From: Puccinellia tenuiflora
Taxonomy: Eukaryota; Streptophyta; Magnoliopsida; Poales; Poaceae
Direction of reading: 5' to 3'
DNA length: 64,000 nucleotides
Assembly: GCA_012064385.1 (NCBI GenBank)
Contig: QRDG01001350.1
Coordinates: forward strand, 112,765 to 176,764
Both the position numbers and the translations under genes were made by a program. The notes under the pieces were generated by a model that had not been told where the DNA came from, ran no database searches, and saw only the letters and a list, made by a program, of their open reading frames with translations. Positions 9,279 through 20,650 of this stretch are shown piece after piece (the stretch's first letter is position 1; each line of letters begins with the position of its first letter).

Positions 9279-11738
9279 TCAAGTTCTTGATTTAGGTCCC
9301 CATGTCTTGATGGGTCCTCTTTTGTTAGTCACAAGGGTCTTGGGAACCCAAATAGTAGAACTATAATCACTACCATGTGAGGTGCCGACATATTTTGCAT
9401 AAACATGTCCATTATTAGATCTCAAAAGCACATAAGATGGATTATATTTTCCTGCAAAATTGTTGTGAGAAGATGTGTTCTTAGGAGCAATGCTCTTAGC
9501 AAGGATATCAAATTCATCTTCATCATTAGCCAACTCCCCCTCCTTCACAAAAACAATAGCATTAGAGGAGGGAGTTGGTTTCCTCTTCTCATTGGTCCTC
9601 TTGGATGTGACTCCAAACCCAAGTCCTTCCTTACCCACAACTCTCCTTTGATTACTCAAAAGATTATTGAGGGTCTTTTCTCCTTGGATGCAAGACACAA
9701 GTCCTTTCTCAAGTTGAGCCTTCAACCTATTGTTCTCCAATATAAGAGATGCCTTGACACACAAGGGGTTAGTGGCACAAGCATTTTCATTCACATCCTT
9801 ATTTTGGGAGTTGTCATGTGACTCCTTAAGAACCTTGAGCTCTCTTGAGAGTGCTATGTGAGCTTTCTCAAGATGCTCAAAATCCTTAAGTAGTTCATTG
9901 TGACCATTCATAATGTTATCATTTTCATCCATGAATTCCTTAAGCTTATCAAGTGCATGATCACGGTCACCCATCATTTTAGATAGATCTAAAGTGGAAA
10001 CTTCCTCAATAGAATCTTTAAGACATAATGCATTATCCAGGGCTTCCTCAAGCTCCGCTATCCTATTAGCATCATCACGAGCAAAACCCTCAAGCTCACA
10101 TATTCTTTCTTCATGTTCTTCTATGAGACCATATGCATTACCAAGTTGAGTCATGAAGGCATCAAATGCAATTTTATTTTCATTTTCAAGTGATCTCATG
10201 ACGTTTGAAAGATTATTAGCATTCTCATCATCAAATTCCTCAACACAATTTAACAATGATGGAGTAGAGGAAATTGAGGGTTTTCGTGAGTGGGTTACCT
10301 TTGGAGATGTACCCTTGGCCATAAGGCACTTGTGTTTGGTTGGACCTTTCTTGTCATTCGGAGTTGAAAAGAGAGAGTCCAAAGAAGAGGGAATAACCCC
10401 AATTGCCATTGCCGCCATACCGACTTGTTCTTCTTCATCTTCACTCTCTTCACCTCCGGATATATATTCTTGCTCATTTGTCACCATTGCTCTTTTAGAT
10501 ACCTTCTTCATAAAGTTCTTGTTCTTGGGAACAAAGTTGGTCTTCTTGATGAGCTGTCCTTTATTCTCAACTCTATTCTTGAAAGGACAATCCGCAACGA
10601 AGTGTTCACTATCTCCACAATTGAAGCACGTTCTTGCTTTCTTCATACTTGGGCCTTCTCTCCCCTTGTTCTTCGTTGCACTTGATCTAAAATCCCCTTT
10701 CTTCCACCAATTATGGTTGGTAAGCGCCAAACACTCATTGTGTGACACCCTCTTTTCCCTCTCGGATGGCACATAGGTGGATCCTCCTTCATCACTTGAA
10801 TCTTCCTCATCATAGGATGTTGCCTTCAAGGCAAGGGATACTTTCTTCATTCCATTCACACGAGTTAGAACATCTTCCGAGGATTTCTTCATCATGTTCA
10901 TGGTGACAAAGGTGCCCAAAACATCATTGGGAGTTAGTTCCATGTAGTCCGCTCTTGCTTGAACATTCATTACCATGTTCTCATTGTATGGAATCAAGGT
11001 TTGAAGAAATTTTCCCTTGAACCAATCATCATCACAATCCTTGAATCCAACGTCCTTCATGTCCACAACAAGAGCCTTGAGTCTTCGATATACATCCTCC
11101 GGAACTTCTCCATCCTTCATGATGAAGTGATCAACTTGCCGTTGAAGAAGTGTTTTCTTTGAGCGTTGCATGCTCACATTGCCATCATACATGGCAAGTA
11201 GATACTCCCAAGCTTCCTTGGCGTTTGGGAGAGACCGGATGTGCTCAACACCTTCATTGACCATTGCCTTCTCGAGCATGTGCATGGCATGTGCATTGAG
11301 TTGTTCATCAATGATCTCACTTGAGGTCAAGTTATTGATATCCTTAGGATAGTATCCCCTCTCAATGATTCTCCATATTTGCATTGAAGAGCTACACACA
11401 TAAGATTTCATAGAAGCTTTCCAATTAGTAAAACGGGCCCTATCTACCAAAGGTGGATTACCAAGATTGTTCACATGTGGATGTTGAACATTAAGAGAAT
11501 TGTTATAAATATGTCCAAATTGATTTGGGTTTTCATTTCTAGATGAGTGTTCGTCACTTTCTTTTGAAGGAGTTATGGGATTACCATTTTCATCTAGAGA
11601 GGGACTTTTATTTTCATTACTAGATGTAGAGGCAAGTTTCATTATTAGTTCCTCTAACCTATCCAACCTCTTATCGGTTCTTTCCCCCACGGACTCGACT
11701 TGCTTTTGAAGCAATTCCATGGGAGTGGGATCCCCCAT
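9279..11738 (-). CDS. Copia gag polyprotein (SIRE-type, 819 codons)
   Basis: One open frame starts 54 bp from the LTR end at the ATG of MGDPTPMELLQKQVES. N-terminal coiled coil, then the capsid-like UBN2/Retrotran_gag_2 region (residues about 95-290, with FTNWKASMKSYV and EAWEYLLAMYDG), a CCHC zinc knuckle (CFNCGDSEHFVADC) near residue 370, and an acidic then coiled-coil C-terminal half of about 400 residues. This is much longer than a usual copia gag and fits SIRE elements. It packages element RNA into virus-like particles. The frame is uninterrupted, so this protein could still be made. Confidence 0.9.
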   Translation of the reverse strand: MGDPTPMELLQKQVESVGERTDKRLDRLEELIMKLASTSSNENKSPSLDENGNPITPSKESDEHSSRNENPNQFGHIYNNSLNVQHPHVNNLGNPPLVDRARFTNWKASMKSYVCSSSMQIWRIIERGYYPKDINNLTSSEIIDEQLNAHAMHMLEKAMVNEGVEHIRSLPNAKEAWEYLLAMYDGNVSMQRSKKTLLQRQVDHFIMKDGEVPEDVYRRLKALVVDMKDVGFKDCDDDWFKGKFLQTLIPYNENMVMNVQARADYMELTPNDVLGTFVTMNMMKKSSEDVLTRVNGMKKVSLALKATSYDEEDSSDEGGSTYVPSEREKRVSHNECLALTNHNWWKKGDFRSSATKNKGREGPSMKKARTCFNCGDSEHFVADCPFKNRVENKGQLIKKTNFVPKNKNFMKKVSKRAMVTNEQEYISGGEESEDEEEQVGMAAMAIGVIPSSLDSLFSTPNDKKGPTKHKCLMAKGTSPKVTHSRKPSISSTPSLLNCVEEFDDENANNLSNVMRSLENENKIAFDAFMTQLGNAYGLIEEHEERICELEGFARDDANRIAELEEALDNALCLKDSIEEVSTLDLSKMMGDRDHALDKLKEFMDENDNIMNGHNELLKDFEHLEKAHIALSRELKVLKESHDNSQNKDVNENACATNPLCVKASLILENNRLKAQLEKGLVSCIQGEKTLNNLLSNQRRVVGKEGLGFGVTSKRTNEKRKPTPSSNAIVFVKEGELANDEDEFDILAKSIAPKNTSSHNNFAGKYNPSYVLLRSNNGHVYAKYVGTSHGSDYSSTIWVPKTLVTNKRGPIKTWGPKSRT

Positions 11739-11775
11739 CCTCCTCTTTAGGCGGTGAAGCCTTTAATAAAGAGAC

Positions 11776-11790
11776 GAGGCTCTGATACCA
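11776..11790 (-). promoter_or_regulatory. Primer binding site, initiator tRNA-Met type
   Basis: Minus-strand TGGTATCAGAGCCTC lies two bases inside the LTR end. This is the standard plant LTR-element primer site for reverse transcription and fixes the orientation of the element. Confidence 0.9.
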
Positions 11791-11792
11791 AT

Positions 11793-13163
11793 TGAAAGGA
11801 ACGATGAGGTTAACTAGAGGGGGGGGGGGGGTGAATAGGTTAACTACAATTTTTAATTCTTTTTCGTTTTAAATAGATATTGCTCAAATATAAGTTGTCT
11901 AGAACATGCAACTAGGTGAACAACCTTATATGATGAGCAAAAGATCACTAGCACAAGATATAGATATAGAAGGCTAGTGCTAACAAGTAAAGGTAAGTGC
12001 AAAGATAAACAACAAGATGACACGAAGATTTATCCCGAAGTTCACTTCCCAATGGAAGCTAATCTCCGTTGGAGCGGCGCGGTGTTCACCAAAGTGAAAC
12101 ACCGAATAGCCTTGATATGGCACACCGTATCTCCGTTGTGACTTACCACCGATGTGGCGAGGCACTTGTCACTATGTTGCCGTTGAGGTTGACAACTAGA
12201 ACCTTTACAAGGGTGAAGCACACTCCACAAGTTGGAGGGTCTTCACCAATTGCACCGAGCTGCCAAGACTCGATGCCCAAGGTCGGGACACGCACCACAA
12301 CTTAATTGATGGCTCCCGACAAAGTCTTCAAAGCTCCCAAAGCTCCGAAGGACCACAACCTCTTAGGGTTCCAATGAACACCAAGAGTAGCAAGCCCCCT
12401 CTCACAAATCAAGGGGGAATTCTAATTGGTTTGGTTGAAGTGTAGATCTAGGTCTCCTCTCTCAAATCTCCAAAGGACTAAGTGATTGAGTGGCTAGAGA
12501 GGGAGATCTATCGATTTGAAGCTTTCAAACAATGGTGGTGTTCTTCTTTTGATCGTGGTAGTTATCTTGAGGTAGATGGAGTGGTATAAGTACCCCTCCA
12601 CTAAAACTAGCCGTTTGAAGAGCAGCACGCAGGAACAGACTGGGACGCCGGCCTGGAGCCCGGCCTGGGCCGGCCTGGCGGCCGGCCACCATCCAGAGGC
12701 CTCCGGCCTGGAGATCGGCCCAGGCCGGCCAGGGGGCCGGCCATCATTCGCCAGATAGGAATCAGCAGGGCCGCCGGCCTGGGGGCCAGCCACCCACCCG
12801 AGACCTCCGGCCTGGAGCCCGGCCAGGTCCGGCCAGGAGACCGGCCACCCTCCAGAGGCGCCCGGCCTGGAGCCCGGCCTGGGCCGGCCTGGGGGCCGGC
12901 CACCCACCCGAGGCCTCCGGCCTGGAGCCCGGCCAGGTCCGGCCAGGAGGCCGGCCACCCTCCAGAGGCGCCCGGCCTGGAGCCCGGCCTAGGCCGGTCT
13001 GGGGGCTGGCCAGCCTGCTGAGTGACTTTCTTCCCTGTTCCTTTTCCGACAATACGCCATTTCTTCCTTTTTGCATATTTCCTGTTGATACTAGAGATTA
13101 TGTTAAATACTTCCAAGTGTTGTAATCAACGTCAAAACAAGATTAACGGACAATGTCCTTTCA
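11793..13163 (-). repeat. 5' LTR of the SIRE-type copia element
   Basis: Plus-strand start tgaaaggaacgatg and end aatgtcctttca give matching inverted termini. Length is 1371 bp. It contains a run of about 13 G near 11819 and a GC-rich tandem block at 12640-13015. It abuts host text tgatgttagttgag, which occurs again at 14579 after a catg context, supporting the insertion point. Confidence 0.85.
12640..13015. repeat. GC-rich tandem repeat in the LTR, about 110-bp period
   Basis: The strings acccacccgaggcctcc and acccacccgagacctcc start at 12902 and 12792, and each 110-bp unit is built from two related halves around cggcctggagcccggcc. Many overlapping ggccggcc-type palindromes. It is inside the LTR and would be transcribed as a strongly folded leader. 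Confidence 0.9.
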
Positions 13164-15160
13164 TGATGTTAGTTGAGAGACCGGGTTATAGGATAGATAG
13201 CCGTACTATCAAGAGGGGCTCTCGAGCGAGTATCTTGATTGTATCGTCGTAGAGAGCTCAAACCTGTGCATCCTTGGCATCATCTTTATTGGTTCTTTAT
13301 TGATCATCATCAAGATAAAGGCCAAGTGAAGATATGTCGAAGAGTGCCTCTCCCATCTTGGTGTATGGGGGAGCACGTTGCGAGTCTTCACCGAGCTGAG
13401 CGGAATCAAAAAAGGTGGTCCATCTTGAGAAGACAAAGAACGTCATCATCTAGCTCAAGTGTGTCGGCACAGTGGAAACCAGGGTACCACGGGCCAGCCT
13501 GCCAGGGCCCACGACATTATTCAGAAGATTTCGCTAAGGACCAGGCTCTCCAAGCCTGGCGAGCCTCACGAGGGTTTTTCCCTCGCGAGAGACCTCACCT
13601 CCTCGCCAAGGGTTTTTCCCTTGGCGAGGGACCTCTCCTCGAGAGGGCATCCCGGATGCCACCTGCAAATTCAGCTAAGGACCAAGCCGAAAGGCTCGGC
13701 GAGGCCGTTTGCCTCGTGAGACTTCTTTCCTCTCGAAGCCAGCTCTGCCTCCGCGGCAGAGTGCACATGGGCTCTGCGCCCTCCGCAAAGTGACGACCGC
13801 GCCAGTGCGCGGTGACAGCAGCGCCACAGTTGCCATTCTTATGTATAAAGGGGTCAACAAAGCCGCACCAAGCAAAGCGGACAACGAGACTTGCCACTTT
13901 GGTGATAAGGGAACCGTCTGCAGCTATGCTCCAAGGGCGACGTCACCATGGGACACCTCCCACCACAGCGGCGCCAGCCCACCGTCCTGGCTGGACGGTG
14001 GCTTTTCCAGCTTTGGTGACGCTGCCCCCTGCCGTGGACCGCGTCCATGGACTTTACCTTTACGGTGGACTCTACCTTTATTGTGCACCGCACCCCCTCC
14101 TTCGTCGCCATGTGGTAGCCCTTCCCGCCAAGATGTTTTGGGGGAAGAGGCCCGAGACACCTATAAAAGGAGGGGGAGCGCGTTCGGGCAAAGGGTTCCA
14201 CCCTGGTTCAATCTTTGGTTCTTCTCCGATTCTAGGGTTAGCCATTGTAGCCACCTTGAGCTCGCCAAGCTCGCCCTATACCAGAAAAACCTCTCCAAGC
14301 AAGTGCAATACACTCGAAGGAGGACGTAGGGGTTTCACCTCACCTAGAGGGCCCTGAACCTGGGTAATACCGTGCGTTCATCTCTGCAGTGTTGTCCCAC
14401 AGCGAGTTCGACGAGCACCGTCACCGAGGCACGTTGAGGGTTGTTTGATTCCGTGTTCAGCCCCTTACTCGATCCTTCGTGAGACACACCCAGTTCCTGG
14501 GACAGTTCTCCGACAAAGTGGATTATGCGCAAAGGCAAAGGTATGATCTTGATAGGGTTTCTATTTTACTGGTCTCATGATGTTAGTTGAGAAATCAGGT
14601 TATAGGATAGATAGCCATACTATCAAGAGGGGCTCTCGAGTGAATATCTTGATCGTATCGTCGTAGAGAGCTCAAACCTTTGCATCCTTGGCATCATCTT
14701 TATTGGTTCTTATTTGGCTCTTATCGTGGTGTGGTCTTGGTGCTTGTCGTGCTTGTCATGACAAGGCCAAGTTCACCGAAAACAGTTTTCATATGCATCT
14801 TCTCTTGCGTTTTCGGTTGGAGATTTTGCCGGTCCATCCATGTGGAAAGTTTCACTCTTCCATTTATTAGCAAAATATCCCTTGCTTGGTTTTAATATTT
14901 CTGCTTTTTGTTGGGTAGCTCTTGTCGTCCTCTTTCCAACAAAATTGGATTCACCTTGATCGGAGTTTCCTAGCAAAAGTTATTCAGTTTCTGGTTCTGT
15001 TGTTTTCCAGTAACCGGTAGTACCGGCCGGCCCATGGCCGGTAGTACCGGGCCTAGTACCGAGGCCACTTCCGCTTAAGTTTTTATGCCTCTGTCTTTTT
15101 CCGGAAGTGGCCCGGAAGTTCTTCCGGTAGTACTAGGTCAATCGGTACTACCGGGCCTTT
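13164..15160 (+). mobile_element. SIRE/Maximus-type LTR fragment in plus orientation, partly duplicated
   Basis: Segments 13164-13290 and 14579-14705 are near-identical (both start tgatgttagttgaga) and match, in reverse, 17317-17550 of the minus-strand LTR. After removing the solo LTR, the two copies are about 350 bp apart, so the fragment holds an internal tandem duplication. Its right part has inverted ccggtagtaccgg motifs (15010-15160). The join with the minus-strand gag at about 15165 has no LTR end or TSD, so a deletion or rearrangement formed it. Confidence 0.65.
13462..14515 (+). mobile_element. Solo LTR (Gypsy-type), TSD AAGTG
   Basis: Starts TGTCGGCACAGTGG and ends CTCCGACA, with AAGTG immediately on both sides (13457-13461 and 14516-14520). 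No internal region, so an element was removed by LTR-LTR recombination. A TATA box (ctataaaagg, about 14161) and the text agggccctgaacctgggtaa place transcription left to right. Length is 1054 bp. Confidence 0.95.
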
Positions 15161-15164
15161 TTCC

Positions 15165-15753
15165 AGAGATTTATCCATGCAATTTTTGGATGATATGCAA
15201 GGACTATCAACACTAGCATGTCTGAAATTTGGAGTTCTAGAAGAGTTTAAGTCCAAATATAGAATATTGCAATGAGATAGAGATGAAGTATAATCAATAG
15301 AATATTCACCATCAACGAAGCAATTTCTATCACCACTCACCATATCATTACCTTGTGACAAATCACATGTTGGTGAAGTGGACGAAGATGAGAACTCATC
15401 AGGCCGGAGGTGGAGGGAGAACAATCATCCTCAATAGTGTTGGACACTCCATATTTATCTTGAATTTTGGTCCAAAGCTCAGGAGCGTTCCGGAAAGGCA
15501 TGATTGACTCAAGCACTACGTCGATCAAAACACATATAAGACCATTGGATGCTAGAGTATCGAGATAAGAGTTTTTCTCATCCTCTAAAGACAAATTTTG
15601 GGAATCCTTTGGAGGAGAAAAATCCATATCTACAATACTCTGTAAAATTGGATCTATGTCCCTAAAAAGATTAATCATGCGAATTTTCCATACATCATAA
15701 TTTGTGCCATCGAATATAAAAGTGGGATTGTGCACTAATTCTCTAAACGACAT
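15165..15753 (-). pseudogene. Copia gag fragment of a second SIRE-type element
   Basis: The ATG at 15753 begins MSFRELVHNPTFIFDGTNYDVWKIRM, the copia gag N-terminus. About 110 codons continue in frame (ILQSIVDMDFSPP, PELWTKIQDKYG); the coding text then moves to another frame near 15410 and continues to about 15165, where it ends at the junction with the plus-strand LTR fragment. The start lies about 55 bp from the LTR, as in the first SIRE element. Truncated and frameshifted, so non-functional. Confidence 0.8.
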
Positions 15754-15789
15754 CTTTACTCCCTAAGCGGTAAAGCCAAACAAGAGAGC

Positions 15790-15804
15790 CCAGGCTCTGA
15801 TACC
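15790..15804 (-). promoter_or_regulatory. Primer binding site of the second SIRE-type element
   Basis: Minus-strand TGGTATCAGAGCCTGG next to the LTR end, matching the initiator tRNA-Met 3' end. Confidence 0.85.
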
Positions 15805-15807
15805 AAT

Positions 15808-18013
15808 TGAAAGAACAAGCGATGTCGCCAAGAGAGGGGGTGAATAGGCGATTAAAACTTTTCCGGTTTAGGGCTTGATAATTGCGGAATAAAACTAGGT
15901 GTTTAAATTAACAAGCCAACAAAACCTAATATACTAGGCTCACCTATGTGCACCAACAACTTATGCTAAGCAAGGCAAGTAACAAGGTGATAATAAGATA
16001 TAAAACTTCAAGCACAAAGGCTATCACAATGTAAATTGCATAAGTAAAAAGCTCGGGTATAGAAATAACCGAGGCACGCGAAGACGAGGATGTATTCCCG
16101 AGTTCCTCCTTGTTAAGGGAGTACGTCTCGTTGGAGGGTGTGAGCTCGCCACAAGAGGCCTACTCAAGATGCCACAAAGGACTCACCCTATTCTCCGATG
16201 AACCTCACCCCAAGGGTTAGGTTCACCTTCCACTATCGGAATCATTCAAGGCGGAATCCGGAGCCTTTACAACTCAATTGGGGGCTCCCAAATCTGGGCC
16301 GAAGCTTCACAACTTGAAGGCTTCGCGGCACACCAAACCGTCTAGGGTACACAATGCACCCAAGAGTAACAAGCTTGTCAACCTTCAATTCCACGAATCT
16401 TCATATAGAGCACAACCTGATGCAACTAATGCAAAAGGCAAGAACACACTAAGTGGTCAAATCCTTCTCTCTGAAATCCAACCAAAGCAACTAATGCTAT
16501 GGAGGGATTTAAGAGGAAGAACAAATAGGAGAAACACCAAGACTCCAAAATCTAGATCTACAAGGTTCCCCTCCCTTAGAGGAGGAATGGATTGGTGGAA
16601 TGGTAGATCTTGATCTCCTCTCTTGTTTCCCTAAAAATGGGCAAGGATCATTGGAGGGATGTGGAGGAATCAAGCTCTCAAGTTTGGAATAATGGAGGAG
16701 AGAGAGAAAAAGTGAGCAGCCTCCTCTTGGGGAAGAAGGAGGCTATTTATAGCCACCCCCAAAAATCTGACCGTTGGAGCAGTGAGGGGCCGGAACTTCC
16801 GCTGCAAACACCAAAACTTCCGGTGGCCCGGAAATTTCCGGAGCAAACCTCCGGTGCAAAGATCCAGGCCCCCTCCAGAGAGAAAATGCGAAAACGATTT
16901 AGCCAAATTTTCTTGGACCGGAACTTCCGGACCAACTGCCGGAAATTCCGGAACCCGGAAATTTCTGAGGAAACTTCCGGGGCAAATTTCCGGAACTCCT
17001 CCAAAGAGAATCGCCGAAAAGACTTAGCCAAAAAGCTCAGATGAAAATATGGGCCGGAATTTCCGGTGCTTGGGCCGGAACTTCCGCCCCACTGAAAACT
17101 GCAGAAAATGCAAAACGAAAATGAGCATATCTTTCGCATCCGGACTCCGTTTTCGATGATCTTGGGCTCGTTGGACTCGCAATGAAAAGCTCTACAAGGA
17201 TATAAAGGAGAACATAATACTCCAACAAAGGAGGATAAAACCAAATGTAGAAGGGTAAACCCTCTCTAAGAAAGATGAACCGATAAACCTCTAAAACAAA
17301 AAATGCAATAGGATATTCATATGAAACCGTTTTCAGTGAACTTGGCCTTGTCATGACAAGCACGACAAGCACCAAAACCACAACACAATAAGAGCCAAAT
17401 AAGAACCAATAAAGATGATTGCAAGGATGCAAGGATGCAAAGGTTTGAGCTCTCCACGAACGATACAATCAAGATACTCGGTCGAGAGCCCCTCTTGATA
17501 GTACGGTTATCTATCCTATAACCCGGTCTCTCAACTAACATCATGAGACCGGTAAAATAGAAACCCTATCAAGATCATACCTTTGCCTTGTGCATTAAAC
17601 CACTTGAGGTCGAAGAAGACGATCTTCATCTCCTCAAGACGCACCACCTTTCTCGATTGCGCTTTGCTTGGTGAAGATTCACATGATGCTCCCCCATACA
17701 CCAATATGGGAGAAGCACTCTTCAGCATATCTTCACTTGTCCTTTATCTTGATGACGATCACCAAGACGCCATCCTCCATGAGCCACATAGGATCCTTCA
17801 CTTCATTCATGCTCATGGAGAAATACCTAGAGTGTTGATCAATTTGCACTTAGCCTTGATCAACATATAGCTTCTTCCCGTAGCCTTGACTCCAACAAAT
17901 GGAGATCAAGCAATGCAAATGGACACACCTACAAGTAGCTCAATACAAACATTAGTCCATAGAGATTATCATTAATTACCAAAACCACACATGGGGGCAA
18001 CCATGCACTTTCA
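15808..18013 (-). repeat. 5' LTR of the second SIRE/Maximus-type element
   Basis: Plus-strand start tgaaagaacaagcgatg and end ccatgcactttca; 2206 bp. Reading the minus strand, it begins TGAAAGTGCATGGTTGCCCC, which I recall as a Maximus-like LTR start. Motifs of the ttccgg/ccggaa type are dense at 16790-17090. Host sequence starts at 18014 (gaagg, the expected TSD); the other end is lost. Confidence 0.8.
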
Positions 18014-18043
18014 GAAGGGAGTAGTAACATGATGAAACTCTTA

Positions 18044-20189
18044 GAGCATCTCCACCGGGGGTGCCTAAATTGTGTTCGGCACCACCCGTTTGGAGGCCCA
18101 ATTATGGGGTGCCGGACACATGTCCGGTGTTTTTATTTTCCCCTCCCCCACCGGCACCCCCTAAACGGCCGGACACGAAACACAATTCGGAAAATCAAAT
18201 ATTGATTCAAACATATGGAAATTAACTACATAGTTGGTACAGGTTAAAATATAATTATTATTACAACAAAATAGTTTTATAATCCTGTAATATGAAATGT
18301 GCTTCAAACAAGGCCACCGTCCTCTCTGCCATGGTGCTCCCACAGGTGCGCCACTAAATCATCTTGCAGTTGTTGGTGCGCAACTCCATCATGAATACGC
18401 TGATGCACCGCGAGAAATTCAGAGAAGTTTTGCGGCGCGTTTTGCGGCGGGCCTGGCACTATGGGTTCAAGGTTCCCCTGTCCATCAAACGGGTTCCGAA
18501 GATAATGGTCAAGAGGAAGCTGGGGTGGCAAAAGCACGGCAGGGTCGCGTTCACTCTCGATGATCATATTATGCATAATAATGCAACCATTCATGATCTC
18601 CCACATTTGTTCTACTGTCCAAGCTAGAGAAGGATACCTGACAACCGCAAACTAGGCTTGAAGCACACCGAATGCTCCCTCAACATCTTTCTGAGCACTT
18701 TCCTGTTTCTTTGCAAAATATTTCTTTGTCGGAGGAATAGGATTGCGAATGGTCTTCACAAATGTAGAATATGATGGATAGATGCCATCCGCTAGGTAGC
18801 AGTCCATGTTATACTGATGACCATTGTTCTCATAGTTACACTCGGGAGCTTGACCATTCGCAATCCTGGAAAAGACCGAAGATCGTTGCAACACGTTGAT
18901 ATCGTTGTGAGCACCGGCCATACCAAAGAAAGCATGCCAAATCCACGTATCATAGTCGGCCACCGCTTCAAGTACAACGCTGCATGCTCCAAGATGTCCT
19001 CCTTTATACATCCCCTGCCAAGCGTATGGACAATTCTTCCACTTCCAATGCATGCAGTCAATGCTTCCGAGCATCCCTGGAAAACCTCTTGCTTCAGCTA
19101 CTGCCAAGAGCCGAGCAGTGTCTTGAGCATTTGGTTCTCTCAGATACGTGGGTCCAAACACCGCATTCACCGCCTTGCAAAACCTGTAAGTGGCTTCACT
19201 GGCTATCGACTCAGCCATACGGAAGTAGTCGACCATAGAATCTGCGAGAGCCCCATATGCAAGACACCGTAAAGCAACCGAGCACTTCTGAATAGATGAG
19301 AAACCAAGAAGTCCGATGCAGTCAATCTTAAGCTCAAAGTACTCATCATACTCTCGCACACTATGCACAATGCTCTGGAACAAACCTCTATTCATCCTGA
19401 AGCGCCGGCAAAAATCAACCTCATTGTTTACCGGCTGGTGCTTAAAATAATCATTGAACAAAAGCATATGTCCCGTCGCCCGGTCCCGGTTCGTGTTAGC
19501 CTTTTTCCCAGGCATAGATCCACCGCATTTGGGTTCGGCTTCCTCCGCCTGCACCATCGTCACAAGAATGCGGATGGCCTCTTCATTCTCTTGATCATCC
19601 ATTTCAAGTGCGGTCATCTCTTCCATCATTTGGTGAAACATTATTTCGTCGTCCGGGTCCATAGCCTAATCAAGGATCAAAATGTCGGAAATCATAAAAG
19701 AAAGGATTGTCGGCAAAAAGCCGAACACCTTGCGGGCGGTAGGGAGGGACTTACTCGTCGCGCCGGTAGGGAAGAGTTTTCGTCGGAGAAGAAAGAAGGC
19801 AGGCCTTGCCAGGGAGCGGCGGCGGCGAGTGTTGCGGTTGGGGGGCGACAATCGGGCGGTGGAGATGGGGACGGCGGAGATGGCTATGTCGAGGGTGGCG
19901 GCGGTAGCGCGAGTCACTGGGCAGGGAATAGAGGATGGAGGGGTGGAAGAAGAAATGAATGCCGGCTCATTTTCGTATTGCTGACGGGCAGGCCATATCT
20001 GTCGGTGGCTCGGGCCGGACAGTGTCCGCCACCGCGAAGGCAGCCCCCAACTTTGGAGGCCCCGTTGGCGGTGCCGGACATTTTTTGGGCTGGACAAAGC
20101 CTTTGCGACCCCCCGGTGTGGCATGTTTTTCTGTCCGGAGCCCTAATGGAACTTTAGGGGCCCTATTGCGACCCCCGGTGGAGATGCTC
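18044..20189 (-). mobile_element. PIF/Harbinger DNA transposon, TSD TTA
   Basis: Perfect 19-bp terminal inverted repeats: gagcatctccaccgggggt at 18044 and its complement ending at 20189. The 3-bp TSD TTA stands at 18041-18043 and 20190-20192, as expected for this superfamily. It carries one transposase gene on the minus strand. The Myb-like second gene (ORF1) that autonomous members need is not visible, and the 2146-bp length leaves little room for it. Confidence 0.97.
18304..19662 (-). pseudogene. PIF/Harbinger transposase with one in-frame stop
   Basis: One frame of 453 codons from the ATG at 19662 to the stop at 18304, interrupted only by TAG at 18654-18652. The DDE-4 type nuclease region carries the first catalytic aspartate in SIDCMHWKWKNCPYAW, the second in HNDINVLQRS, and the last acidic residue in the block before the stop (KDVEGAFGVLQA). 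After the stop the frame continues with the family's usual C-terminus (QMWEIMNGCIIMHNMI). N-terminus holds an acidic region. All catalytic text lies before the stop, so a protein of 336 residues could be made, but the C-terminal helix would be missing. Confidence 0.93.
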
Positions 20190-20342
20190 TTAGACAGTTA
20201 GAGCTGAGGCGAGGCGAGTGTAACACCCCGGCCACTCCCGGACCGGCGCCTGTTACGCCTGGCAGCTCTCTAGGATCTCTAGACTGGCCCCACAAACCAA
20301 CACTAGTCTTTTCTGCGCACATTGTCCTCACTCGTGCACACC

Positions 20343-20430
20343 CGGGAAGAACTTCCCGGTCGGTCACCCATCCTCAAATTGCTCCGGGCCAAGCACGCTT
20401 AACCTCGGAGTCTTTGTGAATGAGCTTCCG
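20343..20430 (-). repeat. 5S rRNA-derived segment in the left Cassandra LTR
   Basis: The minus strand reads through the conserved 5S text GTTAAGCGTGCTTGG and GATGGGTGACC, with the spacing of plant 5S rRNA between them. In 5S genes this region contains the internal polymerase III promoter. The flanks diverge, so it is 5S-derived, not a 5S gene. Confidence 0.9.
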
Positions 20431-20650
20431 GAAAAGAAGTTGCAACTTGTTGGTATGAGTATCCTATCAATCCTATTGAGCCCTGAGCCAGGATCTCACA
20501 TCCTTCCCCCCTTAGAAGACCTACGCCCTCGTCGGTCAACCCCAGTCCAGGAATTTCCCCCTTTGGCACCCGTCTATGCGTCCAGTGCCGGCACATGCTC
20601 CACATGTCCGCGCCTCTGACCCGCACACGCCCGAGTTACCGCAAGGGTCG

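Larger units (their letters stand above)
7766..13163 (-). mobile_element. SIRE/Maximus-type Ty1/copia element, 5' portion, interrupted by the Tat insertion
   Basis: Read on the minus strand: 5' LTR (13163-11793), tRNA-Met primer binding site, an 819-codon gag, and the first half of pol, which stops at 7766 where the Tat element is inserted. The rest of pol and the 3' LTR must lie left of the window. LTR ends are mirror images (TGAAAGGA...TCCTTTCA). The host sequence right of it begins TGATG, the expected 5-bp TSD. The very long gag with coiled-coil C-terminus is typical of the SIRE lineage. Confidence 0.85.

Noticed and set aside
12494..13116. Proline/glycine/arginine-rich open frames on the minus strand
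   Set aside because: Produced by the GC-rich LTR tandem repeat, open in several frames at once.
19682..19984. Plus-strand frame at 19682-19984 as Harbinger ORF1
   Set aside because: No Myb/SANT pattern, and it lies in the GC-rich leader opposite the transposase gene.
20343..20430. 5S rRNA gene
   Set aside because: Only the central part of 5S is recognisable and it sits inside Cassandra LTRs, so it is 5S-derived and not a gene.
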